A DNA stretch of 64,000 bases from Bradyrhizobium sp. ISRA430 (GCF_029909975.1 NZ_CP094516.1:3472001-3536000), one strand, 5' to 3'; shown: positions 17,322 through 25,561, counted from the first letter of the stretch. A program made the numbers and translations. The notes: generated by a model not told the origin, from the sequence alone.

Positions 17322-18374
17322 TCAACCGCGCACCGGCCGCCGCGCCATCACCGGCGAGGCGCGCAGCGAGCGGCTGGGCTGAAGTGAGGTGAGATTGCCG
17401 ACGAACTGACGCGCACTGTTCTCCCAGGAACGCTCGAGCGCGAAGTTGCGGCAGGTCTCGCGCGACATGGTGAGCGCATGCAGACAAGCCGCGCGCAGAT
17501 CGTGGTCGATCGCACCGATCGGATGATCGGCGATGACGTCCTTGGGACCCGTGACCGGGAAGGCCGCAACCGGCGTGCCGCAGGCGAGCGCCTCGAGTTG
17601 CACGACGCCGAAGGTGTCGGTAAGGCTCGGAAACACGAAGACGTCGGCAGCGGCAAGATGCGAGGTGAGGTCCGCGCCCTTCTTCTCGCCGAGGAAGACG
17701 ACGCCCGGATACTTCCTTTCGAGCTGTGTCCGCTGCGGGCCATCGCCGACGACGACCTTGGTGCCGGGCAGATCGAGCGAGAGGAAGGCCTCGAGATTCT
17801 TCTCAACCGCCACGCGGCCCATGGTCATGAAGATCGGCCGCGGCAGATCGAGCCGTGCCGGATTGTCGGGATTGAACAAATTGGTGTCGACGCCACGCGT
17901 CCAGAAGCCGAGCCGCTTGAAGCCGCGCGCGGAGAGCTCCTGGCGCAGCGAGGGCGTCGCCACCATGGTCATGGCGGCAGCATCATGGAAGTGGCGCAGC
18001 ACGGCATAGCCGACTGCTGCCGGGATGCCGGTCCGCACCGAGACGTATTCGGGAAAGCGCGTGGTGTAGGAGGTGGTGAAGGCGAGCCGGTTGCGGCGGC
18101 AATAGGCACGCGCGGCCCAGCCGATCGGGCCTTCGGTCGCGATATGCAAGGCTTCCGGCGCCGCCTTCTCGATCCGCCGCGCGATCTCCTTGGCCCTCGG
18201 CAGCGCGACGCGCAGGCCTGGATAGGTCGGCAGCGGCCATGACGGAAAGCCGTCGGGGGTCAGGAATTCGATATCGACGTCAAGCGCCTTGGCGGCGCCC
18301 GCGAGCGAAGTCAGCGTCCGGACCACGCCGTTAACCTGCGGATGCCAGGCGTCAGTCGCGATTAATACCCGCAT
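17322..18374 (-). CDS. GT4-family glycosyltransferase (lipid-type)
   Basis: 350 residues from MRVLIATDAWHPQVNGVV, the usual start of this group; an in-frame ATG at 18419 would add 15 poorly conserved residues. GT-B fold family 4 features: N-terminal PQVNGVVRTL loop, HIATEGPIGWAARAYC, VDTNLFNP, the donor-domain FMTMGRVAVEKNLEAFL, and SLTDTFGVVQLEALACGTPVAA with the paired glutamates of retaining GT4 enzymes. The group includes MgtA/SqdX and rhizobial glycolipid synthases, which add a sugar to diacylglycerol. With the adjacent PE-methyltransferase-like gene it may remodel membrane lipids. Acceptor and donor are not determinable here. Confidence 0.82.
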   Translation of the reverse strand: MRVLIATDAWHPQVNGVVRTLTSLAGAAKALDVDIEFLTPDGFPSWPLPTYPGLRVALPRAKEIARRIEKAAPEALHIATEGPIGWAARAYCRRNRLAFTTSYTTRFPEYVSVRTGIPAAVGYAVLRHFHDAAAMTMVATPSLRQELSARGFKRLGFWTRGVDTNLFNPDNPARLDLPRPIFMTMGRVAVEKNLEAFLSLDLPGTKVVVGDGPQRTQLERKYPGVVFLGEKKGADLTSHLAAADVFVFPSLTDTFGVVQLEALACGTPVAAFPVTGPKDVIADHPIGAIDHDLRAACLHALTMSRETCRNFALERSWENSARQFVGNLTSLQPSRSLRASPVMARRPVRG

Positions 18375-18437
18375 GGGAAAATCCCGAGAGTTTGATGATT
18401 CTCGGCTAGCGACCTTCAACGAAGGATATTTCAGGCG

Positions 18438-18449
18438 TGTGACGTCACA
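18438..18449. promoter_or_regulatory. 12-bp palindrome TGTGACGTCACA
   Basis: A perfect 12-base inverted repeat in the 273-base space between the divergent GT4 gene and an L,D-transpeptidase gene, 64 bases from the GT4 start. The half-site TGTGA resembles CRP/FNR-family sites but the spacing (2 bases) is not theirs. A candidate operator only. Confidence 0.3.
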
Positions 18450-18648
18450 TAAGTGTCGGCAGAATGTTTTGTTGGGATTGGGACCGCGGCAGCCACGAAA
18501 CTGTCATGAAACAATTCTTGCCGCGACGAAACCGTTTTCGATTTTCAGCGCAAACGTCCCGAAACTTCTTTCCGTTAGTGATTTGGGCAACGGAGCACTG
18601 GAAGCGGTGCCGCGGTGATCAACAACACCGAGCAAACAGGGGCGATCA

Positions 18649-19365
18649 ATGTTCAATCTGGACACGTTCAAGACGTATTCGCGCGCCGTTGCCGTTGGCG
18701 CAGTTGCGATCTCCGCGATCGCGTTCGCCGGCCCCGCCAAGGCGGCGCCCGTGCAGCTCTTCCCCTTCTTCCAGCCGCTGCCGCCGATGACCGCGCCGCA
18801 GCCGGCCCAGCCGTATCAGCCCTACCAGGCTACGCCCTATCAGGCCGCGCCGTCCGAGGATCAGGATCAGGTCGAGATGCCGGCGCGCTTCCGCCGCCAG
18901 ACCGTTGCTTACGCGACGCGCGAGGCGCCGGGCACCATCATCATCGATACGCCGAACACCTATCTCTATTACGTGCTCGGAGGCGGCCAGGCCATTCGCT
19001 ACGGCATCGGCGTCGGCCGCGATGGCTTTACCTGGTCCGGCATCCAGTCGGTGACCAAGAAGGCCGAGTGGCCGGATTGGACCCCGCCGCCTGAGATGAT
19101 CGCCCGCCAGCCCTATCTGCCACGCCATATGGCCGGCGGTCCCGGCAATCCGCTTGGTGCCCGCGCCATGTATCTCGGCGGCACCATCTACCGCATCCAC
19201 GGCACCAACGCCCCCGAGACGATCGGCAAACACGTCTCCTCCGGCTGCATCCGCATGACCAATGAGGACGTGACCGATCTCTACTCTCGCGTCAGCGTCG
19301 GCGCCAAGGTCGTGGTGCGGCCGATGACGGAACGCCGCGCGGAGCTCGGCAGCGCGACGCGGTAA
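18649..19365 (+). CDS. L,D-transpeptidase (YkuD domain)
   Basis: 238 residues. Signal peptide to about residue 32 (cleavage after AKAA), then a Pro/Gln/Tyr-rich linker (about 40-75), then the YkuD domain: GTIIIDTPNTYLYYVLGGGQ, RYGIGVGRDGFTWSG, YRIHGTNAPETIG with His184 and the catalytic VSSGCIRM with Cys200. It forms 3-3 cross-links in peptidoglycan or attaches proteins to it, in the periplasm. Start ATG follows GGGGCGATCA. A strong terminator follows at 19387. A second protein with the same catalytic domain lies at 56264-57481. Confidence 0.92.
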   Translation: MFNLDTFKTYSRAVAVGAVAISAIAFAGPAKAAPVQLFPFFQPLPPMTAPQPAQPYQPYQATPYQAAPSEDQDQVEMPARFRRQTVAYATREAPGTIIIDTPNTYLYYVLGGGQAIRYGIGVGRDGFTWSGIQSVTKKAEWPDWTPPPEMIARQPYLPRHMAGGPGNPLGARAMYLGGTIYRIHGTNAPETIGKHVSSGCIRMTNEDVTDLYSRVSVGAKVVVRPMTERRAELGSATR

Positions 19366-19386
19366 GCGACAGGACATTGTGACGCA

Positions 19387-19421
19387 AACGGCCCCGGAAC
19401 CCACCGGGGCCGTTTTCGTTT
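19387..19421 (+). terminator. Rho-independent terminator after the L,D-transpeptidase gene
   Basis: Perfect 11-bp stem AACGGCCCCGG / CCGGGGCCGTT with a 6-base loop, followed by TTCGTTT. It starts 21 bases after the stop codon. Confidence 0.85.
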
Positions 19422-19482
19422 GCATGGAGTTCTCTGAGCAACATCGCCAGAGACGCAGACGCGCGATCTTAGGGAGGCGCAG

Positions 19483-19905
19483 ATGCAACCCGGCCAGCAA
19501 GTGCTGAGAAGCCGATGGGCGTGCTCGATTGCTGCCGTCGGATTGATGTGGCTGTCAGCGCCCGGGTCTGTCGCGCAGCAATCAACCGCGACCACCGATG
19601 AGGCGGCCCATCAGGCCTTCAACAATTCTTGCCGCACCTGTCATTCCGTGAAGGAGGGCGACAATCGTCTCGGCCCAAATCTCAACGGGATCGTCGGACG
19701 AAAGGCCGGCTCGCTGCCGGACTACAACTACTCCCCCGCGATGAAGGATGCAGGCTTCGTCTGGGACAAGGACAAGCTCGCGCGCTTCATCGTCAAGCCG
19801 GACGAGGTCGTGTCGGGCAACAAGATGCAGCCTTATGGCGGCATTTCCCCGGACGAAGCGGCCAAGGTGGTCGCCTATCTGCAATCGGCGTCAGAGCAGC
19901 GGTAA
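19483..19905 (+). CDS. Class I c-type cytochrome
   Basis: 140 residues, secreted by a signal peptide (RSRWACSIAAVGLMWLSAP, cleavage near residue 31). Haem attachment at CRTCH (C50, C53, H54), mitochondrial-type GPNLNGIVGRKAGS, and the sixth ligand Met115 in GNKMQPYGG. This is the cytochrome c2/c550 group, a soluble periplasmic electron carrier. Start ATG follows GGGAGGCGCAG. No respiratory complex genes lie next to it, so its partner is unknown. Confidence 0.92.
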   Translation: MQPGQQVLRSRWACSIAAVGLMWLSAPGSVAQQSTATTDEAAHQAFNNSCRTCHSVKEGDNRLGPNLNGIVGRKAGSLPDYNYSPAMKDAGFVWDKDKLARFIVKPDEVVSGNKMQPYGGISPDEAAKVVAYLQSASEQR

Positions 19906-19968
19906 GCAGACGAGCGCGCAAATTGACACCGGCGGCACTTGCCCAAGATCGCGATCGCCAGTTAGCCT

Positions 19969-20007
19969 CATCCTGAGGAGACCGCGAAGCGGTCGTCTCG
20001 AAGGATG
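19969..20007. repeat. Short palindrome, family F (CATCCTGAGGAG type), copy 1
   Basis: Begins CATCCTGAGGAG, has a CCGCGAAGCGG hairpin core and ends CTCGAAGGATG. The end AAGGATGGGG lies within ten bases of the GIY-YIG start codon and may supply its ribosome-binding site. Confidence 0.75.
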
Positions 20008-20015
20008 GGGCGGGC

Positions 20016-20291
20016 ATGACGGCCGAAGGCGCGTACCTCTACATTCTCAAATGCGCGGATGGCAGCTACTACATCGGAACGACGCGGACCGAGCTTGAGC
20101 TCAGGATTGCACAGCACAACGCCGGCACATTCGGCGGCTACACCAAGTCACGCAGGGCCGTGACGCTGGTCTTCTCGCAATGGTTCGATCGGATCACCGA
20201 CGCGATCGAATGCGAACGCAAACCCAAGAAATGGAGCCGCGCCAAGAAGGAAGCTTTCATGCGCGGCGATTTTGCTGAGCTCTTTTGCTGA
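20016..20291 (+). CDS. GIY-YIG domain protein
   Basis: 91 residues, a complete minimal GIY-YIG nuclease-fold domain: YLYILKCADGSYYIGTT (the GIY and YIG elements are YIL and YIG), LRIAQHNAGTFGGYTKSRR with the conserved Arg and the YTxxRRP-like segment, and a C-terminal Glu in AIECERKPKKWSRAKKEA. This is the UPF0213/YhbQ-like group of small structure-specific or RNA/DNA nucleases of unsettled function. Both flanks carry family F palindromes (19969 and 20323). Probable cytosolic protein. Confidence 0.9.
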   Translation: MTAEGAYLYILKCADGSYYIGTTRTELELRIAQHNAGTFGGYTKSRRAVTLVFSQWFDRITDAIECERKPKKWSRAKKEAFMRGDFAELFC

Positions 20292-20322
20292 GCTCCACGA
20301 GTCGGCGACGCGTGGGTCTCAT

Positions 20323-20363
20323 CATCCTTCGAGGCGCCCGCCTATGGCGGGCTCCTCAGGATG
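20323..20363. repeat. Short palindrome, family F, copy 2
   Basis: Reads CATCCTTCGAGGCGCCCG and closes GGGCTCCTCAGGATG, i.e. the inverse orientation of the element at 19969. It lies just beyond the GIY-YIG gene stop. Confidence 0.75.
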
Positions 20364-20455
20364 AGGGTACTGAATCGCGGCAAGCAGACCGTCGCTCTTG
20401 GGCCGCCATGCTCGGCCTGTTCGAGGAGGTCTTCGGGCAGAAGCTGCGCTGATGC

Positions 20456-20490
20456 GAACGGCCCCGGCGACACCGGGACCGTTTCGTTTT
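20456..20490 (+). terminator. Probable Rho-independent terminator
   Basis: Stem AACGGCCCCGG / CCGGGACCGTT (one mismatch) with a CGACA loop, followed by TCGTTTTG. The stem is nearly the same as the terminator at 19387. It would end rightward transcription from the GIY-YIG gene. Confidence 0.6.
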
Positions 20491-20516
20491 GCGCTGATGA
20501 TCGTTGCCATCCGCGC

Positions 20517-20804
20517 CTACCCGCGGCTAGCGCCTCGCTGGTCCGAGATCAGCTTCAGCCACGCCGAGGAATGAAACGCGCTCATCAAGAGATACATCGG
20601 CACCATCCCGCCGAGCGCCGACCCGTGCCCGGCGGAGCAGAGCATGTCCGTCGGGCCGCCGAGAACGGCGGTCAGGAAGGCCATGATGGCGAAGGTCGGC
20701 GTGGCCGCGAGACCCAGCCACCTGGCGAGGTCGTGCACGGCCGCGGCGTTTTTGCCATCACGGCTGGCGCCGGCGGCCGGGCTGACGGGATAGGCCTCGG
20801 TCAC
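20517..20804 (-). CDS. Small membrane protein overlapping the DUF899 gene
   Basis: 95 residues from a GTG at 20804 that overlaps the TGA of the DUF899 gene (GTGA), a classical coupled start; a longer frame to 20963 would run through the DUF899 gene. Two hydrophobic segments are visible: LGLAATPTFAIMAFLTAVLGG and GGMVPMYLLMSAFHSSAWLKL. It contains a single Cys and the motif LCSAGHGSALGG. I recognise no family. The overlap implies it is cotranslated with, and functionally tied to, the thioredoxin-like DUF899 protein. Confidence 0.72.
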   Translation of the reverse strand: MTEAYPVSPAAGASRDGKNAAAVHDLARWLGLAATPTFAIMAFLTAVLGGPTDMLCSAGHGSALGGMVPMYLLMSAFHSSAWLKLISDQRGASRG

Positions 20805-21592
20805 GTATTCGTGCCCGCAGCTTCGTCGCGGAATGCTTTCTCTCCGGCATCCGATACCTCGACCCACTTCTTGTCGGGCGCGGCGCCTTCGACGTAGCTG
20901 TCGTGCCAGTTCCACCACTTGTAGGTCGGGGTCTGGGGATAGCCCTCCGGCGAGTTCTCCCACACCTCCTGCCGGCCGAGCGGCGTGATGTCGAGGTAAT
21001 TCCAGGTGCCGCCCATCTGCTCGTCACCGCGGCTCTTGATGAAGTAGGTGCGGAAGACGCGGTTGCCGTCACGAAAGAACACGTTCGTGCCATGCCATTC
21101 GTCGACGCCGAAGTCGGCATCGAAGCTGTCCGTGATGGTGACCCACGGCATCGTCCAGCCCATCCGCTTCTTCAGCCGCGCGATGTCGGCCTGGGGCGCA
21201 CGCGAGGCGAAGACAAGGGTGGTGTCGCGGGCGTTCAGGTGTGCGACATGGGCGACCTGGTCGGCCACCATGGAGCAACCACGGCACGCATGATCGGGCC
21301 AGCCGAACACCCCGGGCTCGAAGAAGGCGCGGTAGACGATGAGCTGCCGCCGGCCCTGGAACAAATCGAGCAGACTGACCTTGCCGCCGGGCCCGTCGAA
21401 TGCGTACGTGTCCACCGCCATCCACGGCATTCGCCGCCGCTCGGCGGCCAGGGCGTCGCGGGCGCGGGTATGTGCCTTTTCTTTCACGAGCAGTTGCTGA
21501 CGGGCTGCCTCCCAGTCTTGCGGCGATACCACCGGCGGTGTGTGCATGGCAGGCGGTCTGTCGTTTCGTCCGTTTTCAACTGATGTCGTCAT
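20801..21592 (-). CDS. DUF899 (thioredoxin-like) protein
   Basis: 263 residues from the ATG at 21592, chosen for GGAGAG just upstream; a longer frame to 21673 lacks a ribosome site. The fold is thioredoxin-like: RRRMPWMAVDTYAFDG, LLDLFQGRRQLIVYRAFF, HACRGCSMVADQ with a CxxC pair at the expected redox position, TLVFASRAPQADI, and a NVFFRDGNRVFRTYF strand. The family is widespread in proteobacteria and actinobacteria and of uncertain function. It shares a GTGA overlap with the next gene and diverges from a double-HTH regulator 150 bases away, which probably controls it. Confidence 0.85.
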   Translation of the reverse strand: MTTSVENGRNDRPPAMHTPPVVSPQDWEAARQQLLVKEKAHTRARDALAAERRRMPWMAVDTYAFDGPGGKVSLLDLFQGRRQLIVYRAFFEPGVFGWPDHACRGCSMVADQVAHVAHLNARDTTLVFASRAPQADIARLKKRMGWTMPWVTITDSFDADFGVDEWHGTNVFFRDGNRVFRTYFIKSRGDEQMGGTWNYLDITPLGRQEVWENSPEGYPQTPTYKWWNWHDSYVEGAAPDKKWVEVSDAGEKAFRDEAAGTNT

Positions 21593-21742
21593 GGCTCTCC
21601 AAACCTCTCGATTGGGCGATCGGCCCGCGCCTCGCTGTGACAGACGCAAGTCCGCTCGCCCCTCACCGCACATTGTCGGTCGTGAGCTATTTGTGGCACC
21701 GGACGGTCGCGCGGTGGGAGTAACAAGTTTGGCGGGATTGCA

Positions 21743-22963
21743 ATGGAGTCGCTGATTACCGCCGCGGCGCGTGCGCTCGACGCCGGTGATCCGCTCGGCG
21801 CCCTCAACCGCGTGGCGTTGCGCAACGATGCTCCTTCGCTCGCGCTACGCGGCATCGCAATGGCGCAGCTCGGCGATCTCGCGCGGGCCAAGACGCTGCT
21901 GCGGAGCGCCGCACGCGCCTTCGGTCCGAAAGAGGCCGTCGCGCGCGCAAGATGCATCGTTGCCGAAGCCGAGGTCGCGCTCGTCTTGCGCGACCTGAAC
22001 TGGCCGGCGAAGACGCTCGCGGCGGCGCGGGCCACGCTCGAAAGTCGTGGCGATCTCGTCAATGCCGCCCATGCAGGTCACATCGAGGCTCGCCGCCTTC
22101 TTCTCGTCGGGCGCCTCGACGAGGCCGAGCTCACGATGGCCGGGCTCGGCACTACGCCGCTCCCGCCTGCCTCGCAGGTCGTCCACGAGCTCGTGGTCGC
22201 AGGCATCGCATTTCGGCGCCTGAGGACGAAAGTCGCGCGCGCGGCGCTCGGCCGCGCGGCTCGCGCAGCCCAGCTTGCAGGCATCCCTGCGCTCTCGGCC
22301 GAAGTCGAAAGCGCAAATCTCGTTCTCGACACGCCGGCGGCCCGTCTGATCGCCCGGGGCAAGGAGCGTCCGCTGTTGCTCGCAGAGGTCGAGGGGGTGG
22401 CAAATTCGGCCGCGCTTGTCGTGGACGCCTTCCATCATACCGTACGCAGGCAAGGTCGCATTGTCTCGCTCGGCACGCGGCCGGTCCTGTTCGCGCTTGC
22501 CCGTATCCTGGCGCAGGCATGGCCGGCGGATGTATCGCGCGAAGCGCTCATTTCCGGCGCGTTTCAGGCGCGGCATGTCGATGAATCGCATCGCGCGCGG
22601 TTGCGGGTCGAGATCGGTCGGCTCCGCGCCAAGCTCAAGACGTTGGTCAATGTGAGCGCGACGAAGCAGGGCTATGCGCTGGCACCGCGCACGACGCGGC
22701 AGGTTATCGTGCTGGCGCGGCCCGTCGAGGAAAAGCACGCTGCCGTGCTCGCCTTTCTCTCCGATGGCGAGCCCTGGTCGAGTTCGGCGCTCGCGCTGGC
22801 GCTTGGAACGAGCCCGCGTACGGTGCAGCGGGCGCTCGACGAGCTCGCGAGGTCGAACAAGGTACAGTCGTTCGGGCACGGGCGGGCGCGCCGCTGGATG
22901 ACCCCGCCTGTCCCGGGTTTCCCGACAGGCTTGTTACTCCCGGGGCCGCTGCTGAAGACGTAG
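21743..22963 (+). CDS. Regulator with two winged-helix regions and TPR-like N terminus
   Basis: 406 residues. The N-terminal half (about 1-200) is Ala/Leu-rich helical sequence with TPR-like spacing (LRGIAMAQLGDLARAKTLL). The middle (about 240-320) resembles an OmpR/SARP-type winged helix: GTRPVLFALARILAQAWP, SREALISGAFQ, RARLRVEIGRLRAKLK, TKQGYALAP. The C-terminal 85 residues are a second HTH: HAAVLAFLSDGEPWSSSAL, ALGTSPRTVQRALDELARS, GRARRWM. It lies divergently from the DUF899 gene and immediately upstream of a beta-propeller gene, so it is likely the local regulator. The ligand or signal is unknown. Confidence 0.7.
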   Translation: MESLITAAARALDAGDPLGALNRVALRNDAPSLALRGIAMAQLGDLARAKTLLRSAARAFGPKEAVARARCIVAEAEVALVLRDLNWPAKTLAAARATLESRGDLVNAAHAGHIEARRLLLVGRLDEAELTMAGLGTTPLPPASQVVHELVVAGIAFRRLRTKVARAALGRAARAAQLAGIPALSAEVESANLVLDTPAARLIARGKERPLLLAEVEGVANSAALVVDAFHHTVRRQGRIVSLGTRPVLFALARILAQAWPADVSREALISGAFQARHVDESHRARLRVEIGRLRAKLKTLVNVSATKQGYALAPRTTRQVIVLARPVEEKHAAVLAFLSDGEPWSSSALALALGTSPRTVQRALDELARSNKVQSFGHGRARRWMTPPVPGFPTGLLLPGPLLKT

Positions 22964-22991
22964 GATGGATCATCTCACAGGGATCAAGCAC

Positions 22992-23639
22992 ATGAAGCGA
23001 TCAGCCGCCGAAATCATCAGCGAGTACGGGCCTTTCGCAGGCGTCGAGAGTGTGCACGGCGTCACCTATGACGGCGCGCATGTCTGGTTCGCGTCCGGCG
23101 ACAAGTTGAATGCGGTCGATCCGGCAAGCGGCAAGATCGCACGCTCCTTCAATGTCGCCGCACATGCGGGAACGGCATTCGACGGCCGGCACCTGTTCCA
23201 GATTGCCGAAGATCGCATTCAGAAGATCGACGCCGCGACGGGTAAGGTGCTCACCACCATCCCCGCGCCGGGCGGCGGTGGCGATTCCGGACTTGCCTGG
23301 GCCGAGGGCTCGCTCTGGGTCGGGCAATATCGTGAGCGGAAAATCCATCAGGTCGATCCGGAAACGGGGACGGTTCTGCGCACCATCGAGAGCAAACGCT
23401 TCGTGACCGGAGTCACCTGGGTCGACGGTGAGCTCTGGCATGGCACCTGGGAAAACGATGAAAGTGACGTGCGGCGGATCGATCCCGAAACGGGAAGCGT
23501 GCTGGAGCAGCTCGATATGCCCGCCGGCACGGTCGTCACGGGGCTGGAATCCGATGGCGGCGATCGCCTCTTCTGCGGTGGCGGAAGCCGCGGCGACGTG
23601 AAAGCGGTCCGCCGTCCCAAGCGTGGCGCGCCGCGATGA
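22992..23639 (+). CDS. YncE-like beta-propeller protein
   Basis: 215 residues from the ATG at 22992, with AGGGAT nine bases upstream; an ATG at 22965, two bases after the regulator stop, would give nine more residues. Repeated propeller blades are obvious: GVTYDGAHVWFASGDKLNAVD, TAFDGRHLFQIAEDRIQKID, LAWAEGSLWVGQYRERKIHQ and VTWVDGELWHGTWENDESDV, each ending in a DPxTG-type turn (DPASGK, DAATGK, DPETGT, DPETGS). It resembles glutamine-cyclotransferase/streptogramin-lyase propellers. No signal peptide. Probably cotranscribed with the upstream regulator. Confidence 0.8.
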   Translation: MKRSAAEIISEYGPFAGVESVHGVTYDGAHVWFASGDKLNAVDPASGKIARSFNVAAHAGTAFDGRHLFQIAEDRIQKIDAATGKVLTTIPAPGGGGDSGLAWAEGSLWVGQYRERKIHQVDPETGTVLRTIESKRFVTGVTWVDGELWHGTWENDESDVRRIDPETGSVLEQLDMPAGTVVTGLESDGGDRLFCGGGSRGDVKAVRRPKRGAPR

Positions 23640-23763
23640 CGCGATGATTACCCGGCGCGTTCGCAGCCGTTCATCATTCGCCCCAATTCCACCCTATCCA
23701 TGCGCTCTAGCGGCCTCCTCGTCTGCCCTGTAGACTCCAGCCCCGGGGTGGCTTGGGGGATTG

Positions 23764-25326
23764 ATGCGACCAACGTTGTACTTGAAGACTGTGCTGATCG
23801 CCGTCGCCGTGATCGCGGCGTCGTTTTTCATCAGCCTGAAGGCGATGGACTGGCTGTCGTCCCCCGCGACGGGGCCGGCGCCCGCGGTCGCACAACTGCC
23901 ACCGCTGCCGCCGGTCTCGAAAAGCTCGATCGTGGTAGCGCCGGTGGCCATCGCGCTGTCGGCGATCCGGGAACAGGCCGAGAAAGCCGCGCCGCGCAAT
24001 TTCGCCGGCAAGGCCGACAATCCGATCTCGCAGATCCTGGAGAACGCCGACATCGGCTGGTCTGCGATGCGTGGGCCGATCTCCACCGTCGGCGACAAGG
24101 ACGTGCTGACGCTGTCGACGCCGCTCAGTGGCAAGCTGAACGTGACGGGATCGCTGTCGTCGAAGGCGACCGGCGCGCTCGGCGAGGCGCTCGGCAGCGT
24201 GCTCGGCGGCAATGCCGCAAAGCAGATCGGCGCCGTCAACATCAAGAACCTGAATGCCAGCGCCGAGATCAAGGGCAACGTGGTCATCACCTCGCGACCG
24301 AAGCTCGCGGCGGCCTGGCATCTCGAGCCCAACCTCGGCGCCCAGGTCAATCTCGGCGATACCAACCTCTCGGTCGCCGGAGCCAAGGTCAACGTGCCGG
24401 CGCAGGTGAAGCCGCTGATCGACAAGACCGTCGACGAGCAGCTCGACGCCGCCGCCGAGCGTATCCGCAACGATCCGAGCCTGCGCGAGAACGCGAAGGC
24501 GCAATGGGCCAAGGCATGCCGTTCGATCCCGCTGCAGGGCTCCGGCTCCTCCGCCGCGCTGCCGCCGCTGTGGCTCGAGATGAAGCCGATCCGTGCAATC
24601 GCCGCACAGCCGCGCGTCGATGCAAAGGCCGTGACGCTCCTGCTCGGCCTCGAAGCCGAGACGCGCGTCACCGCGGCACAGACCAAGCCCGATTGCCCGT
24701 TCCCCGACAAGATCTCGATCGTGCCGCCGACCGGCACCGGCGTGAACATCGGCGTGCCGATCGACGTGCCCTTCGCCGAGATCAACAAGCTCGTCGCCGC
24801 GCAGATGGTCGGGCACACCTATCCCGAGGACGGCTCCGGCCCGGTCGACGTCACCGTGAAGAGCGTCAACGTCGTCCCCTCGGGCGACCGGCTCCTGATC
24901 TCGCTCCTGGTGCGTGCCAAGGAAAAGAAGAGCTGGTTCGGCCTCGGCGCGGAAGCGACCGTGCACATCTGGGGCCGCCCGATGCTCGACCAGGCGCAGC
25001 AGACGCTGCGGCTTGCCGATATCCAGCTCGCAATGGAGTCCGAGGCGGCGTTCGGCCTGTTGGGTGCAGCCGCGCGCGCGGTGGTGCCGCACATGCAGCA
25101 GGCGCTGGTGCAGAAGGCGACGCTCGATCTGAAGCCGATCGCCGCCAACGCGCGCGAGAAGATCGCCGCCGCGATCGCCGACTACCAGAAGACCGATGAC
25201 GGCCTGCGCGTCGAGGCCAAGATCGACAGCCTGACGCTCGCCGACATCGCCTTCGATTCCAAGACGCTGCGCGTGATCGCGGAAGCCGGCGGCTCGCTCA
25301 ACGTGTACGTGTCGAAGCTGCAGTAA
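23764..25326 (+). CDS. DUF4403-family membrane-anchored protein
   Basis: 520 residues from the ATG at 23764 (a TTG three bases earlier is also possible; GGGGGA precedes both). One N-terminal anchor, TVLIAVAVIAASFFISL, then a large periplasmic part. The sequence matches my memory of the DUF4403 family: WSAMRGPISTVGDKDVLTLSTPLSG, WHLEPNLGAQVNLGD, a central AQWAKACRSIPL, and ADIAFDSKTLRVIAEAGGSLNVYV at the end. Such proteins resemble tubular lipid-binding (AsmA/TULIP-like) folds; a role in envelope lipid handling is inference. Confidence 0.75.
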   Translation: MRPTLYLKTVLIAVAVIAASFFISLKAMDWLSSPATGPAPAVAQLPPLPPVSKSSIVVAPVAIALSAIREQAEKAAPRNFAGKADNPISQILENADIGWSAMRGPISTVGDKDVLTLSTPLSGKLNVTGSLSSKATGALGEALGSVLGGNAAKQIGAVNIKNLNASAEIKGNVVITSRPKLAAAWHLEPNLGAQVNLGDTNLSVAGAKVNVPAQVKPLIDKTVDEQLDAAAERIRNDPSLRENAKAQWAKACRSIPLQGSGSSAALPPLWLEMKPIRAIAAQPRVDAKAVTLLLGLEAETRVTAAQTKPDCPFPDKISIVPPTGTGVNIGVPIDVPFAEINKLVAAQMVGHTYPEDGSGPVDVTVKSVNVVPSGDRLLISLLVRAKEKKSWFGLGAEATVHIWGRPMLDQAQQTLRLADIQLAMESEAAFGLLGAAARAVVPHMQQALVQKATLDLKPIAANAREKIAAAIADYQKTDDGLRVEAKIDSLTLADIAFDSKTLRVIAEAGGSLNVYVSKLQ

Positions 25327-25372
25327 CCGCCTTCTCTCCGCGCGCGCACTGCAAATGGATTATTCGCGGAAA

Positions 25373-25440
25373 GAGCCCCTCACCCGGATCGCATCTTCGA
25401 TGCGATCCACCCTCTCCCACAAAAGGGAAAAGGGTGAACA
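25373..25440. repeat. Palindromic intergenic repeat, family C (short copy)
   Basis: Reads CCCCTCACCCGGATCGCATC, then TTCGATGCGATCCACCCTC, then TCCCACAAAAGGGAAAAGGG. It lies between the DUF4403 gene and the substrate-binding protein gene and matches the ends of the copy at 15533. Confidence 0.7.
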
Positions 25441-25561
25441 CCGTCGCCCCCTTCCCTTTTTGCATTCTGCTACGGCGTGGATCGCTTAGCTGGAGCGGCG
25501 GATTGCGGCTAGAACCGGCCCGCAACGAAGCCCAAACAACAACGCACAAGGGAGAACAACC

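Noticed and set aside
18501..18507. CTGTCAT, one half of a rhizobial PHO box, upstream of the L,D-transpeptidase gene
   Set aside because: The second half-site eleven bases on is absent (CAATTCT), so a PhoB site is not supported.
20408..20452. 14-residue frame MLGLFEEVFGQKLR after the GIY-YIG gene
   Set aside because: No ribosome site, too short to judge; may be a gene remnant, but there is nothing to support it.
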